Shown: positions 15,919-24,545, numbered from the stretch's first letter. The stretch: 64,000 nucleotides of DNA from Mycetocola zhujimingii (GCF_003065425.1 NZ_CP026949.1:372001-436000), one strand, 5' to 3'. Program-made: numbers and translations. The notes: generated by a model not told the origin, from the sequence alone.

Positions 15919-16527
15919 CTAGTTGATCTCCCTCGACCAGTCGGGTATGGATATGTCTCGTATGCGATTGTCTAGCTCCGGTATGGTTTCAGCCAGCTCG
16001 GTGAGTTCCTTCGCGAGCCCGGGAATAGCCGATACGGGAATCTGGAACACAGTCGCATCCGATCCGCCGACGTGTTCATCGAATTGAAGGCGCGCCGTGA
16101 CTACCGGTACGAGCTTCTTTCCGCCCGCTACGTCGATGAAACGGAGATCCAGCGAGAAACGAGCCACGCTCAGAATGGGCAGGAAGCTGTCTCTCTGGCG
16201 GCTTCCCTCAATCCGTTCGGTGACCAGTTCGTCTGGGGCGATCAGTTGTACTAGACGCTCAGCCTCGTCATCGTCGATGGTAGGCATCGCTTTTCGGACG
16301 TCAGCAATGACATCGGCTACCCCCTCCCGCGACGCCGTTTCATAGATCAGCGAAAGTGCCCGAGTGGCTGACTCCCACTCGGGGTCTCCGGGATTCTGAT
16401 CGATGGTAACTGCGTCGACGCCGAGCGTGGTCCGCAACTCAACGTCGCGGTCGGGGTCTACCTCAATGAGCGACTGCACCGCACCCCGGAAGGACGCGAG
16501 CTGCAGGACGGAACGGAGAGTGGTCAA
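15919..16527 (-). CDS. Soluble protein of unknown function
   Basis: 202 residues, no membrane helix. The first half is helical and acidic (ATRALSLIYETASREGVADV); the second half contains a beta-rich part (FSLDLRFIDVAGGKKLVPVV) and an amphipathic helix (IPGLAKELTELAETIPELDN). It is the first gene of a four-gene minus-strand operon (16527 to 14857) at the attR end of the island, a position often used for cargo genes. I do not recognise the family. Confidence 0.5.
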   Translation of the reverse strand: MTTLRSVLQLASFRGAVQSLIEVDPDRDVELRTTLGVDAVTIDQNPGDPEWESATRALSLIYETASREGVADVIADVRKAMPTIDDDEAERLVQLIAPDELVTERIEGSRQRDSFLPILSVARFSLDLRFIDVAGGKKLVPVVTARLQFDEHVGGSDATVFQIPVSAIPGLAKELTELAETIPELDNRIRDISIPDWSREIN

Positions 16528-16807
16528 GTGGCGCCCCCATGCTAAGACTGAACGCTCGAGCCTACCAACGCCCTGAGTTTCGGGAACCCCCCAGTGCGCG
16601 TGACGCGCTCAGCCTGTGCCGGGTCTGGTGACGGTCGTTGAACGGTCGCGCTGCATCCGGATGAACTACTCGGGCAGGTGCGTCTAGCCCCCACGAGAAC
16701 CCCACAACTTCCCGCCATCTCAGCTGATCGAAGCGGTTCGTTGTGATCCAAAGAGCCCGACTTTTCCGGTATATTTTGAGTAATCGGCGTGGACCCTCGG
16801 CCGTTGA
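16528..16807. other. Right end of island, no gene supported
   Basis: This 280-base stretch between the start of the unknown operon and attR holds no reading frame that I would defend. It should contain the promoter for the minus-strand operon. It has the usual less-GC island character near attR. Confidence 0.4.
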
Positions 16808-16833
16808 GGGGGTTCGAATCCCTCACTCGCCAC
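16808..16833 (+). other. attR attachment core
   Basis: Exact 26-base copy of the tRNA-Tyr 3' end (identical to 10969-10994). There is no tRNA 5' half here, so this is the duplicated side of the insertion. Confidence 0.85.
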
Positions 16834-16884
16834 CATGGGTTGTGCGTAGATCTCGGAGATTTTGCCCGTAGATCTCGAATAACA

Positions 16885-16918
16885 CGAAAAAGCCCCCGGT
16901 TTCCCGGGGGCTTTTTCG
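16885..16918 (+). terminator. Rho-independent terminator beyond attR
   Basis: AGCCCCCGG pairs with CCGGGGGCT around a 4-base loop, flanked by A- and T-runs that extend the stem (CGAAAA/TTTTCG). It is 51 bases after attR, where the ancestral tRNA-Tyr terminator would be, and also serves the minus-strand transposase fragment. Confidence 0.8.
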
Positions 16919-16946
16919 TTGCTAGAGGGGTTCGTTTCTCTGCGGC

Positions 16947-18080
16947 CTATGTGTTGGTCGGGGCAGCGTCTTGGGGAGTGGGTTTTCTGTTTACGGGCAG
17001 GCTTGCGCCTTCGATATTTGTTCGCTTGGTCGCTTTGGGTTTGTTGCGCTCGCGACCGGTGATGCGGCTGGGTGCACTGATTCGCCGGTTTCGGCGGCTT
17101 CTCGCAATCGGCGCCACGATGCCGTCAGCGGTGTCCTGCTCAATCTCCTTGAGGTTCAGCAGGAAATCACGAACCTTCTGAAGGTTCGCGGCGGCCACGG
17201 TGATTACGACGAGGAACATCTTCGCGGTGTACCCGCGCATGCGACGCCGTCCGGGCTGTGCGAGGCCGAAGGTGTTTTCGTTCTTGACGTATCCGTTGAA
17301 GGATTCGACGTTGTTGCGCGCGTGGTGGTACTGGGCTTCCCATTCCTTGCTGCCGAACTCGTAGTACTGGCCGTGGCTCTTGCTATCACTTGGGCCGAAC
17401 GTCGTGGAGGACTTGTTCGTGCAGACTTTCAGCTTGCTTTTCGGAACCTTGATGATGGGAATGAGCGCCTTTGTTGAGTCGCCTGACGGGCACATCTCTT
17501 TGAGTGGACATGTGACGGTGGGGTTTGGGCCCGCGGCTGGGCACATCAGGCGGGCGCTGCCGTTTGTGGGTGTTTCTTTCGCTCGAAAGAGGTAGAGGCT
17601 CCGCGTCTGGAGGAGTGCCTTCCACGTCTTTTCGCGCACAGCGCGGCGGTCGGCGCGTTCACGATTAGTGAGGTCCAAGTTGCGGTCGTCCCGTTTGTTC
17701 GCGTTGCGGTAGTTGACTGTCGCGTTGATGAGGGGAGCGGGCATGCTGGGGCAGTACCAGGATCCCTCGACGAGGATCGCGCCATTGACGGTTTCTTGGA
17801 CGCCGAGCTGATTGATGGGGTAGTCCATGACCAATTTGGCCCCGGCTTCGCGGAGCGGAGTCTGGAGAACGTCCGGGTCTCCCGCGGGGAGGTAGGCACG
17901 GTCGCCAGCGAAGTGGTCGATGAGGTGTCCACGCTCGTGCAGGCTGTCGATGATCGTGCGCGCTGCCTGGACGGGGGCGACGCCTGGTTTATGCTGGGCC
18001 TGAAAGGCATGATGACCGCGGATTCGTTGGAGCGCTGGATCGCTAAGGGCTACCAGCCGTACACGAATAGTGCCGGTGTG
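16947..18080 (-). pseudogene. Transposase, N-terminally truncated
   Basis: The minus-strand frame is open for 377 codons from a stop at 18081-18083 but has no convincing start. It contains HKPGVAPVQAARTIIDSLH, FAGDRAYLPAGDPD, KLVMDYPINQLGVQ, ILVEGSWYCPSMPAPLI and NNVESFNGYVKNE, hallmarks of a common actinobacterial DDE-type transposase of 500-600 residues. The N-terminal third is absent and the fragment abuts a truncated plus-strand gene at about 18.0 kb. No terminal inverted repeats are evident. I read it as a dead insertion element just outside the prophage right end. Confidence 0.75.
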
Positions 18081-18500
18081 CTAGACGCGCGGAAGCCTTC
18101 CCCCGCCGCCAAAGCGCCACCGAAGCAAACAATCGCAAAATGGCGAGGGATTGCTCGTGACGTTGCCGACGTACTGAAGCCGATATCGTTTGGTCTTACA
18201 GCGATTTCGGCTGGACTTGCAGTCGTGTCGATGCGGGTGGGGGTCACCAACCCGCAGACCGGGGCTACGCTGTGGCAGGCAGCGGAAGTCGTTGGGACGG
18301 TCTCCGTCATAACTAGCGGCGTTACAGTGGCTCTCGAATGTGCGGCGTATCTCATGGATTCCCAATGCCTAGCCTCGCTCATCGTTAGTGCTATGTCCGG
18401 AATGATCGCAGGCGCTGGAGGCGGTGCACCCGCAAGTTTCATTTTCGACGCACATCTCTTCGCCGTCGAGTTCCTTTACCCCCCACGGAGGTTCGAGTAG
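18009..18500 (+). pseudogene. C-terminal remnant of a large secreted or membrane protein
   Basis: About 163 residues from an internal ATG at 18009. The frame is open further left, but there it is simply antisense to the transposase. The readable part has MMTADSLERWIAKGYQPYTN, a Lys/Pro/Ala linker and two hydrophobic helices (FGLTAISAGLAVVSM, LIVSAMSGMIAGAGGG). It looks like the tail of a larger protein, possibly a type VII-secreted or polymorphic toxin-like protein, whose front was lost when the transposase landed. The family is uncertain. Confidence 0.4.
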
Positions 18501-18501
18501 C

Positions 18502-19131
18502 GTGTCAAGATCGGCGTGGAAGATTGCTGTCTTTCCGGAATCACGATGGAATGGGTGGCTGCTCGCGGCTTTCGTCCTCATTATGGAACCGCTTTTCGTG
18601 GTGGCTTTTCTTTCGAGAGAGACTCTCGGTGAGCGCATTTTTTGGGCGGCGTTCGCCTTAGCGTTTCCGCCCGCCATGGTGCTCATTAGGATGAACCGTT
18701 ATGCCGGTGTCGTGGCCCGGGCGCGGGAGCTGGCGTCGGCCGAGGGTAGTGAGGCGGTCAGCGTCGGATTCGCGCGCGCGGCTTCGTATGTCAACGGTTC
18801 GCCCGCACCTGCCAAGCCGTGGGTCGACGTGTACAGCCGCGGTGCGCTAGTGGCGACCGAGACAGAGATCCAAATGTGGGCAGGACCGGAAGCTAAAAAG
18901 CCATCGGTAGTTCGTCCGCTATCCGACCTCGTCACAGCCGAGGTGGAGAAGAAATTCCCTGGCCTTGGGTTCGCGCCTATCCTCAGCCTGACGTTCGCGG
19001 ACGGCCTGGTCATTGAACTCGTCGTGTTGCAGGGGATGTGGACTGACATGTTCGGTCCAACCACTCCTCATTTGGGTCGTGTGGTCGAGGCGCTTCGCGC
19101 AAAGAGCTCTCCCCCGGGACCCGTCTCGTAA
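18502..19131 (+). CDS. Membrane protein with PH-like C-terminal domain
   Basis: About 209 residues from GTG 18502, one base after the previous stop. Two helices lie near the N-terminus (WLLAAFVLIMEPLFVVAFLS and IFWAAFALAFPPAMVLIRM), followed by a soluble beta-rich domain. Direct juxtaposition to the truncated gene upstream resembles toxin/immunity or partner pairs, where the partner is a two-helix membrane protein. I do not recognise a named family; the pairing is inference. Confidence 0.5.
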   Translation: MSRSAWKIAVFPESRWNGWLLAAFVLIMEPLFVVAFLSRETLGERIFWAAFALAFPPAMVLIRMNRYAGVVARARELASAEGSEAVSVGFARAASYVNGSPAPAKPWVDVYSRGALVATETEIQMWAGPEAKKPSVVRPLSDLVTAEVEKKFPGLGFAPILSLTFADGLVIELVVLQGMWTDMFGPTTPHLGRVVEALRAKSSPPGPVS

Positions 19132-19564
19132 ACAGCAGACGCCTTGTCAGTGCGCCGGAAGCAATTTTCGCAGTGACAATCGGGCGTCACCCATCAGCGG
19201 CACCTTCGCACCTATATCCGTTACGCAACTCCACACCCGATTGTGGACTCCTCACACAAAAAACGGTCAGGCGACCTCGGCGACGGGAGCTCAGCTCCGT
19301 CGGCCGCCGCGACGTCAGGTACCAGCATTCCGGAGCAGACCTCACGAGAGAAGGAAGCCGCGGCGCAGGAGTGCGTCGACGTGGAGGCAAGTACGCGGCG
19401 CCAACCGACTCATCTGGTGTGTCTTAACGGCTTCAGGGGATTAACTCCTGAACAAAAGGGGCCATCGCCGAAGAGCCGATGAACTCTTGTGGGGGCGATG
19501 CCCATGGCGTACCTCTGGGACGAGTCGCGCGGTCGTCAGGCGTCGCTCGGGAGGGGAACGGCCG
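19132..19564. other. 433-base gap upstream of the CPBP gene
   Basis: No reading frame with codon character is visible on either strand. There is a partial inverted repeat, GGGGCCATCGCC at about 19457 against GGCGATGCCC at about 19495, close to the start of the downstream gene, which might be a leader hairpin. I see no tRNA or known riboswitch. Confidence 0.4.
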
Positions 19565-20323
19565 ATGTCGAAACTGCAGGACACGAAACCCATTCTTCAC
19601 GCGCTCATCTGGATCGCGATCTACATTGTCGCGGTCAATATCGGCGACATCGTCGGTGACGTAATCGGGTTTCCCGAGCTGACGGGCCTTGTGCTGATCG
19701 GTTTGTCGATCGTGCTCGTCATCTACCTGCGTGCCGCAGGCCGACTCGCTTTCTACGGCCTTCGGCGGGTGCAGCCGGGCACTCTGTCGCTCACCCTGTT
19801 CTACATTCCACTTTTCGCGACCGTGCTCGTGCCGTTCGCACAGGGATTTGCACCCGGGCTGACCGTGCGAACCGTCATCTTCGCCGTTGTGCTCATGGCC
19901 GGGGTCGGATTCGTTGAGGAGGTGCTGTTCCGCGGTTTCCTGCTTCAGGCGTTGCGGGTCAGCGAGCCTCTGACCCGCGCGATCATCATTTCGGGCGTCA
20001 CCTTTGGCCTCGGGCACATTCTCAATCTCTTTCGGGGATACTCGATCGTTGACCAGATTCTCCAGATTGTTGCCGCCGTCATCGTCGGGATCGCCCTCTC
20101 CTACTGCGCCGTGCTGACCGGAAGCATTGTTCCCGGCATTGTCTTCCACGCGCTCTTCAATATCAGCAGCACGCTCACCAACAGTTCGGCGATGGCGGAT
20201 GCCGTTGGTGTCGGCGTGACGTCGCTCGTGCTGGTCGTGTACATTTTTGTCCTCCAAAAACGACTGGCGGACGTCGGCCCAGCGGGCATCGATTCACTGG
20301 ATCCGCGGGGTCGCCGCCCGTGA
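19565..20323 (+). CDS. CPBP-family intramembrane metalloprotease
   Basis: 252 residues, about seven membrane segments. All three family motifs are present: EEVLFRG (E-E-x-x-x-R) at about residues 119-125, FGLGHIL (F-x-x-x-H) and HALFN. CPBP (Abi) proteins are glutamic/metallo intramembrane proteases related to Rce1 and are linked in bacteria to bacteriocin self-immunity or membrane-protein processing. ATG 19565 has GGGAGGGGAAC upstream. The gene is convergent with the nuclease gene and has no bacteriocin gene next to it. Confidence 0.88.
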   Translation: MSKLQDTKPILHALIWIAIYIVAVNIGDIVGDVIGFPELTGLVLIGLSIVLVIYLRAAGRLAFYGLRRVQPGTLSLTLFYIPLFATVLVPFAQGFAPGLTVRTVIFAVVLMAGVGFVEEVLFRGFLLQALRVSEPLTRAIIISGVTFGLGHILNLFRGYSIVDQILQIVAAVIVGIALSYCAVLTGSIVPGIVFHALFNISSTLTNSSAMADAVGVGVTSLVLVVYIFVLQKRLADVGPAGIDSLDPRGRRP

Positions 20324-20365
20324 GAATGGCGAGGGATCGCGATGCGAGTCCAGAGCTCGTGCCGG

Positions 20366-21229
20366 CTAGAGGGCCATCTCGCTGAACTCTTCGAGTTTCA
20401 CCCATCTCGGCTTCTCGGGTGACAGCCCAGCCGCTATGTATCGATCCGCGCCGGTGACTTCACCGAAGCTCAGAGAGGTCGCTTCTTCTATGTCGACGAT
20501 CGGGACCTGGAATGTGCGGAACGGCCCAAGGGGCGGAACAGCTTGATCCGGCGATCCAGGGCGCAATCTCTCGGTGAGGTCCACGTCGTCGAGTTGGGGG
20601 CGTTGGTCGACGACGTACCCGGTCGAGGCAAGTTCAGCGTTCCCCTTCGTCCAGGCCGCGACTTTCCAGAAGGCCAACGGGATGCGGATCCCGCGATATT
20701 CGGGATCCGCATCGCTGAAAACACAACCGGTGAACACGCTAAGGCGAACGTGGTACGCGCTGGCGTGCTCCAGCAAGTAGTCTTCCAGGCCCAACCACAG
20801 CAATTTGCTTTGGTTGAATTCGCTGGCTTGTGGAGCGGCATTCGCGTATGAAAAGGTGTCGCGGTTTGCCTGTGCGGCAACGTCCGGTGCCCCCCAGACC
20901 GGGTCCCTCCTGCGGACGAGATGGCCCCTGTCGAGATCATTACTTCGGTAAAGCTCCGGGCCAGCCTGTTGATCAGCGGGAATCCGCGGATCAAGGTGCC
21001 AGTCATCCCCACGTTCGATATCAACGAGGTTTGCACCGTCGATGTTCACCGCGGTTGCAGCTGCGAGACGGCGGTCCGTGTCGAGCAAAACACTGAAGTG
21101 CCTGTAGTCGAGTGCGGTGACGTTTCGGCCCGCACCGGGCAACGGCAGTGGAACGCTGGCTGCCAGAAAATCAGGGTCATACCCGAAAGCCCGGCCCCCG
21201 TGTTCGGTGGAACTGACTACTGTGCTCAT
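20366..21229 (-). CDS. DNA/RNA non-specific endonuclease (NUC1 type)
   Basis: 287 residues. The beta-beta-alpha-metal active site appears as SNDLDRGHLVRRRDPVWG (DRGH motif with the catalytic His), with the metal-binding Asn in FSYANAAPQASEFNQ. No signal peptide is evident, unlike secreted members, so it may act inside the cell or be exported without a classical signal. Such enzymes cut DNA and RNA with little sequence preference. It stands alone between the CPBP protease and the TrkH transporter. Confidence 0.88.
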   Translation of the reverse strand: MSTVVSSTEHGGRAFGYDPDFLAASVPLPLPGAGRNVTALDYRHFSVLLDTDRRLAAATAVNIDGANLVDIERGDDWHLDPRIPADQQAGPELYRSNDLDRGHLVRRRDPVWGAPDVAAQANRDTFSYANAAPQASEFNQSKLLWLGLEDYLLEHASAYHVRLSVFTGCVFSDADPEYRGIRIPLAFWKVAAWTKGNAELASTGYVVDQRPQLDDVDLTERLRPGSPDQAVPPLGPFRTFQVPIVDIEEATSLSFGEVTGADRYIAAGLSPEKPRWVKLEEFSEMAL

Positions 21230-21329
21230 GGAACCACGGTAGATCCTCGGTGTGACACAACCGCCTGCGAGTGCCCATTGCTGGAGGTAGCTGGCGAGAG
21301 AAACACCCGCTTGAACGCCGAGCTCAAGG

Positions 21330-22748
21330 TCAACCCAGGATGGGGCTCTCGTTGGGGTAACGGTAGAGCTGGCGACGTTGCCGGACCGCGAGTGCCGACG
21401 CGAGACTGATGGGGCCGACCCGTCCGGCGAACATCAACAGCGCCAGAATGTACTTTCCGCTCGGCGGCAACTCTTCGCTCAACCCGACACTGAGGCCACA
21501 GGTCGCGAATGCAGAAATGACCTCGAAGAGAATGCGGTCCAGTGGCTCCCTGGTCACCGCCATGATGAGGCCAGTCGCAACCAGGATCAGGGTTGCGGCG
21601 AGGAACAGCACGCTGATCGCGACGCGGAGGGCGCCTTGCGGGATGGTTCGGCCAAACACACGAACGTCGGTATCGCCTCGCGCTTCAGCGATGATCGCGA
21701 GGAAAAGCACGGCAACAGTGGTGACCTTGATGCCACCGGCGGTCGAAGCGGACCCGCCACCGGCGAACATCAGGGCGTCGGTTGCGAGCAGGGTGATCGG
21801 TTCCGATGAACTGGGATCCACAAGGCTGAAACCGCCGGACCGCATCATCGTCGAGGCGAACAGGGCGTTGAACAGCTTCTCGCCGAGGGGCATGTCCCCG
21901 ATTGTTGAGCTGTTCGACCATTCCAATGCCGCCCAGAGAATGCCGCCAATGACCAGAAGCACTGTCGTCACCAGAAGAGTGAGTTTCGCGTGGACGCTCC
22001 ACTTGCGAACCTCGAACTTCGCAGACATCAGCACCATGAAGACCGGGAATCCGAGGCTCCCAATGAACACTCCAACCATGATCGGCACGAGGATCCAGCC
22101 GTTTCCGACGAAACCGGCGAGACCGTCTGGGTGAGACACGAACCCAGCATTGTTGAACGCAGACACGGCATAGAAGACGCCGTGCCACAGCCCCTGCAGC
22201 CACGACCGGTCAGCGATGATGAAGCTGGGAACGAGAAATGCAGCCAGCGCGAGTTCGATGGAGAGAGTGGTGAGAACCACGATCCGGAGCAGACTCCCCA
22301 CTTCGCCGAGCCTGCCGGTACTGATGCCCTGCTGCGCGAGGAGTTTGTTTCGCACGCCAAGCTGGCGGGTCACCGCGCGGGCGAGGAGAGAGGCGATAGT
22401 GACGATGCCGAGGCCACCGATTTGAATCCCGAGAAGAATCACGACTTGCCCGAAGAACGACCAGTGCTCTGCGGTGTTCACGGTGACGAGCCCCGTCACT
22501 GTTACCGCCGAAACCGCGGTGAAGAAAGAATCGTCCAGTGGTGTCGCTCGGCCGTCTCTCGCCGCAATCGGAAGGCTGAGCAAGAGTGTGAAGACGAGCG
22601 TCACCAGCGCGAAGACGATCAGAGCTACGCGCGCGGGTGAACTCCTCGCAACCTGGTCGATGAGTACCCGAGGGCGTCGCCACATGCCGCGAGGGAACGA
22701 GCGAGAGGGGGCGCGAGCGAGATCTGTCACGCGAGCAAGATCTGTCAT
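21330..22748 (-). CDS. TrkH/KtrB-type potassium transporter
   Basis: About 472 residues with four M1-P-M2 repeats. The selectivity loops are readable: SAVTVTGLVTVNT, SAFNNAGF, MMRSGGF, and SAFATCGLSVG. It imports K+ (often Na+-coupled) through the cell membrane. I chose ATG 22748, after GGAGGGCGACCCT; an upstream in-frame ATG at 22802 would add 18 polar residues. KtrB proteins need a cytoplasmic KtrA/TrkA gating ring, but no such gene is adjacent. Confidence 0.9.
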   Translation of the reverse strand: MTDLARVTDLARAPSRSFPRGMWRRPRVLIDQVARSSPARVALIVFALVTLVFTLLLSLPIAARDGRATPLDDSFFTAVSAVTVTGLVTVNTAEHWSFFGQVVILLGIQIGGLGIVTIASLLARAVTRQLGVRNKLLAQQGISTGRLGEVGSLLRIVVLTTLSIELALAAFLVPSFIIADRSWLQGLWHGVFYAVSAFNNAGFVSHPDGLAGFVGNGWILVPIMVGVFIGSLGFPVFMVLMSAKFEVRKWSVHAKLTLLVTTVLLVIGGILWAALEWSNSSTIGDMPLGEKLFNALFASTMMRSGGFSLVDPSSSEPITLLATDALMFAGGGSASTAGGIKVTTVAVLFLAIIAEARGDTDVRVFGRTIPQGALRVAISVLFLAATLILVATGLIMAVTREPLDRILFEVISAFATCGLSVGLSEELPPSGKYILALLMFAGRVGPISLASALAVRQRRQLYRYPNESPILG

Positions 22749-22966
22749 AGGGTCGCCCTCCGTGGTCCACGGATTACCGCTGTCAGAACGATCGGCCATC
22801 ACAGGCCGACCGGACTGCTGCCAGGCAGCGCATCAGTCTATACACGAAGGCCCGGGGAACCGAAGGGCCTCCGACAGTCCCACCTGTCCTGTGGTGCCGG
22901 GGGTCTCGCGGAGCGGGCCTCCGGATGGGACAATCGACCGCACAAGCAGAACCCCAAGGGAGCGAT

Positions 22967-23350
22967 ATGGAGCGCGTCACGGGTATCGGCGGGTTGTTTT
23001 TTCGCGCGGCCCAGCCGGAAAGTCTCAGTCGTTGGTACGCGACGCATCTGGGCGTAGACCCGGCACCCGAGTCGTACGACGAGCCGTCGTGGTGGCAGCA
23101 GGCCGGACCGACAGTGTTCACGGCGATGTCCTCCAACTCGCCCCATTTCGGCAGCGCGGCGCACACGTGGGCGGTCAATTTCAGGGTCTCGAATCTCGAG
23201 GCGATGGTGAACCAACTCAGGAGTTCGGGAATCGACGTCGACGTGGACCCGGAGGACTACCCGAACGGCCGGTTCGCCAGTCTTCTCGACCCGGAAGGCA
23301 ATTCCATTCAGTTGTGGCAACCGACCGGTGACCTCAGCGGACCAGGCTGA
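22967..23350 (+). CDS. VOC-family (glyoxalase/bleomycin-resistance) protein
   Basis: 127 residues, one beta-alpha-beta-beta-beta pair: GIGGLFFRAAQPESLSRWYATHLG at the start and FASLLDPEGNSIQLWQP at the end, the latter holding the metal-ligand Glu of the VOC fold. Substrates range from methylglyoxal adducts to antibiotics; nothing here tells which. AGGGAGCGAT precedes ATG 22967. A single gene divergent from trkH. Confidence 0.85.
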   Translation: MERVTGIGGLFFRAAQPESLSRWYATHLGVDPAPESYDEPSWWQQAGPTVFTAMSSNSPHFGSAAHTWAVNFRVSNLEAMVNQLRSSGIDVDVDPEDYPNGRFASLLDPEGNSIQLWQPTGDLSGPG

Positions 23351-23470
23351 CAACGGGGACCTCCTCGTCCGTCGCATGTGACAGCGGATGCCATGTGGCC
23401 CAGATCACGCGGACAGGTGCTGGACCCACCATGACCCGCGTGCGCCGAATCCGGCCGATAGGATGCCCAC

Positions 23471-23839
23471 GTGGAAGCACGAGTGGTTGATCCGGCGAGG
23501 CTGTTTCGCAACTGCCTCGCCCGTTTCCGCGCGAGGCGCGCATTGGGTCGCATCAGCGATTCGCTGCTCGACGAAATCGGACCCCTCGCTCTCGAGGAGT
23601 CGGAGTCCGACGGTGATCCCGACTTGTGCTCTGTCGCGATGGACCTCAGCTGGCTCGAGTCGCAGATGGCCGGGGGCGTTTTTTGGTCACTGAGCGCTCG
23701 GGGGCGCGGCTTCCGAGTGCACGCCCTTGAGCAGATCCACGACCTGCTCCCACGGGTGCGCGCCCTGCCTTTGCCACGGACCGCAGCCGTCCTCGAGCAG
23801 ATAGCGTGCACCCTGCCCGCGATTGACCGGCGTCGTTAA
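23471..23839 (+). CDS. Hypothetical protein
   Basis: 122 residues, start GTG 23471, soluble, rich in Leu, Arg and Glu (SDSLLDEIGPLALEESESDG; MDLSWLESQMAGGVFWSLSA). No family recognised. It is followed 7 bases later by a strong bidirectional terminator shared with the FMN-reductase gene. The coding call rests on length and position, not homology. Confidence 0.45.
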   Translation: MEARVVDPARLFRNCLARFRARRALGRISDSLLDEIGPLALEESESDGDPDLCSVAMDLSWLESQMAGGVFWSLSARGRGFRVHALEQIHDLLPRVRALPLPRTAAVLEQIACTLPAIDRRR

Positions 23840-23845
23840 CGAGAA

Positions 23846-23876
23846 CAGGGTGCCTCGCCCGTGGCGAGACACCCTG
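23846..23876. terminator. Bidirectional terminator hairpin
   Basis: CAGGGTG-C-CTCGCC and GGCGAG-A-CACCCTG form a 13-bp stem with one internal mismatch and a 3-base loop, placed between convergent gene ends (23839 and 23895). Confidence 0.7.
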
Positions 23877-23894
23877 AACGCAGGTGGAGAAGAC

Positions 23895-24470
23895 TTACGC
23901 GGCGACGAGCGCTGCGTCGCGAACGGTCTCCATGGCCTTGGTCCACACGACGAGCTGGTCGAGCATCGGCGCAACGGATGCGGCCGAGAGTTCGGTCGGA
24001 GCGAAGGTGCTGAAGTTCTCGAAGTCGGTGAAGAGGCTGAACATACCGGTCTTCTGAACGTGGGCGAGCTGGAGCTCCGAGAGGATTCCGCGGAGGTGCT
24101 CGACCGCACGAACGCCCGACGCTGATCCGTATCCGACCATGCCGGCTGCCTTGTTGTTGAACTCGGCGTTCAGGTAGGAAAGCGCGTTGGCGAGGGCCGG
24201 GGTAACCGAGTGGTTGTACTCGCCGGTGATGAAGATGAATCCATCGAACTCGGCGATCTTCTGCGACCACGCCTTGGTGTGGTCGTTGGAGTAGTTCTGG
24301 TACGCGGCCGGGTAACCCTCATCGAGGACCGGCAGGTTGTAAGCCGCAATGTCAACGAGCTCGAACTCAGCGTCTGTGCGCTGCTGCGCCTGCGCGAGAA
24401 CCCATTCGGCAACGCCGAGGTTGATGCGTCCCGGGCGGGTGCTTCCGGTGACAATAGCGATCTTAGTCAT
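23895..24470 (-). CDS. NAD(P)H-dependent FMN reductase / quinone reductase-like
   Basis: 191 residues of the flavodoxin-like FMN reductase family. The phosphate-binding loop is GSTRPGRINLGVAEWV and the second signature is GEYNHSVTPALANAL; MVGYGSASGVRAVEHLR is also typical. Such enzymes reduce FMN, quinones or azo compounds and protect against electrophiles. ATG 24470 has GGAAGG upstream. It is divergent from a MarR regulator with two palindromic sites in the 97-base gap, so MarR control in response to quinones or oxidants is the natural inference. Confidence 0.88.
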   Translation of the reverse strand: MTKIAIVTGSTRPGRINLGVAEWVLAQAQQRTDAEFELVDIAAYNLPVLDEGYPAAYQNYSNDHTKAWSQKIAEFDGFIFITGEYNHSVTPALANALSYLNAEFNNKAAGMVGYGSASGVRAVEHLRGILSELQLAHVQKTGMFSLFTDFENFSTFAPTELSAASVAPMLDQLVVWTKAMETVRDAALVAA

Positions 24471-24488
24471 TGGCGACCTTCCAAATAG

Positions 24489-24545
24489 TTGATGTGTCAA
24501 TTACTCTGACGGTAACAGTCTGGATGCGATTGATTGTCATGTCAA
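24489..24545. promoter_or_regulatory. Two candidate MarR operators in a divergent promoter
   Basis: TTGATGTGTCAA (24489-24500) and TTGTCATGTCAA (24534-24545) are both TTG...CAA inverted repeats of 12 bases, one near each gene start. Size and sequence fit MarR-family operators. The spacing, 45 bases between equivalent positions, would let one dimer control each promoter. Confidence 0.6.

Larger units (their letters stand above)
10969..16833. mobile_element. Decayed prophage / tRNA-Tyr genomic island, about 5.9 kb
   Basis: The element is bounded by an exact 26-bp duplication of the tRNA-Tyr 3' end. Inside are a terminal fragment of an integrase at the expected place next to attL, a phage major capsid gene with two small neighbours, an ADP-ribosyltransferase-like ORF, a MtlR-like protein and a four-gene operon of unknown, partly membrane-bound proteins. 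Terminase, portal, protease, tail, lysis and replication genes are absent, as is a complete integrase. Base composition is visibly less GC-rich at 14.2-16.5 kb than in flanking genes. I infer a heavily deleted prophage or a satellite remnant that keeps cargo genes. Confidence 0.8.

Noticed and set aside
16542-16826. 94-residue minus-strand frame at the island's right end
   Set aside because: It crosses the att core and has no recognisable domain or ribosome binding site.
17796-18008. Plus-strand start of the 18009-18500 gene at 17796
   Set aside because: This part is exactly antisense to well-conserved transposase motifs (GDRAY, LVMDYPINQLG), so it is not part of the authentic protein.
19132-19564. 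Riboswitch or small RNA upstream of the CPBP gene
   Set aside because: Only a weak inverted repeat is visible and no known riboswitch core could be recognised.
20488-21036. Alternative minus-strand frame of 182 codons within the nuclease gene
   Set aside because: Out-of-frame shadow of the DRGH nuclease.
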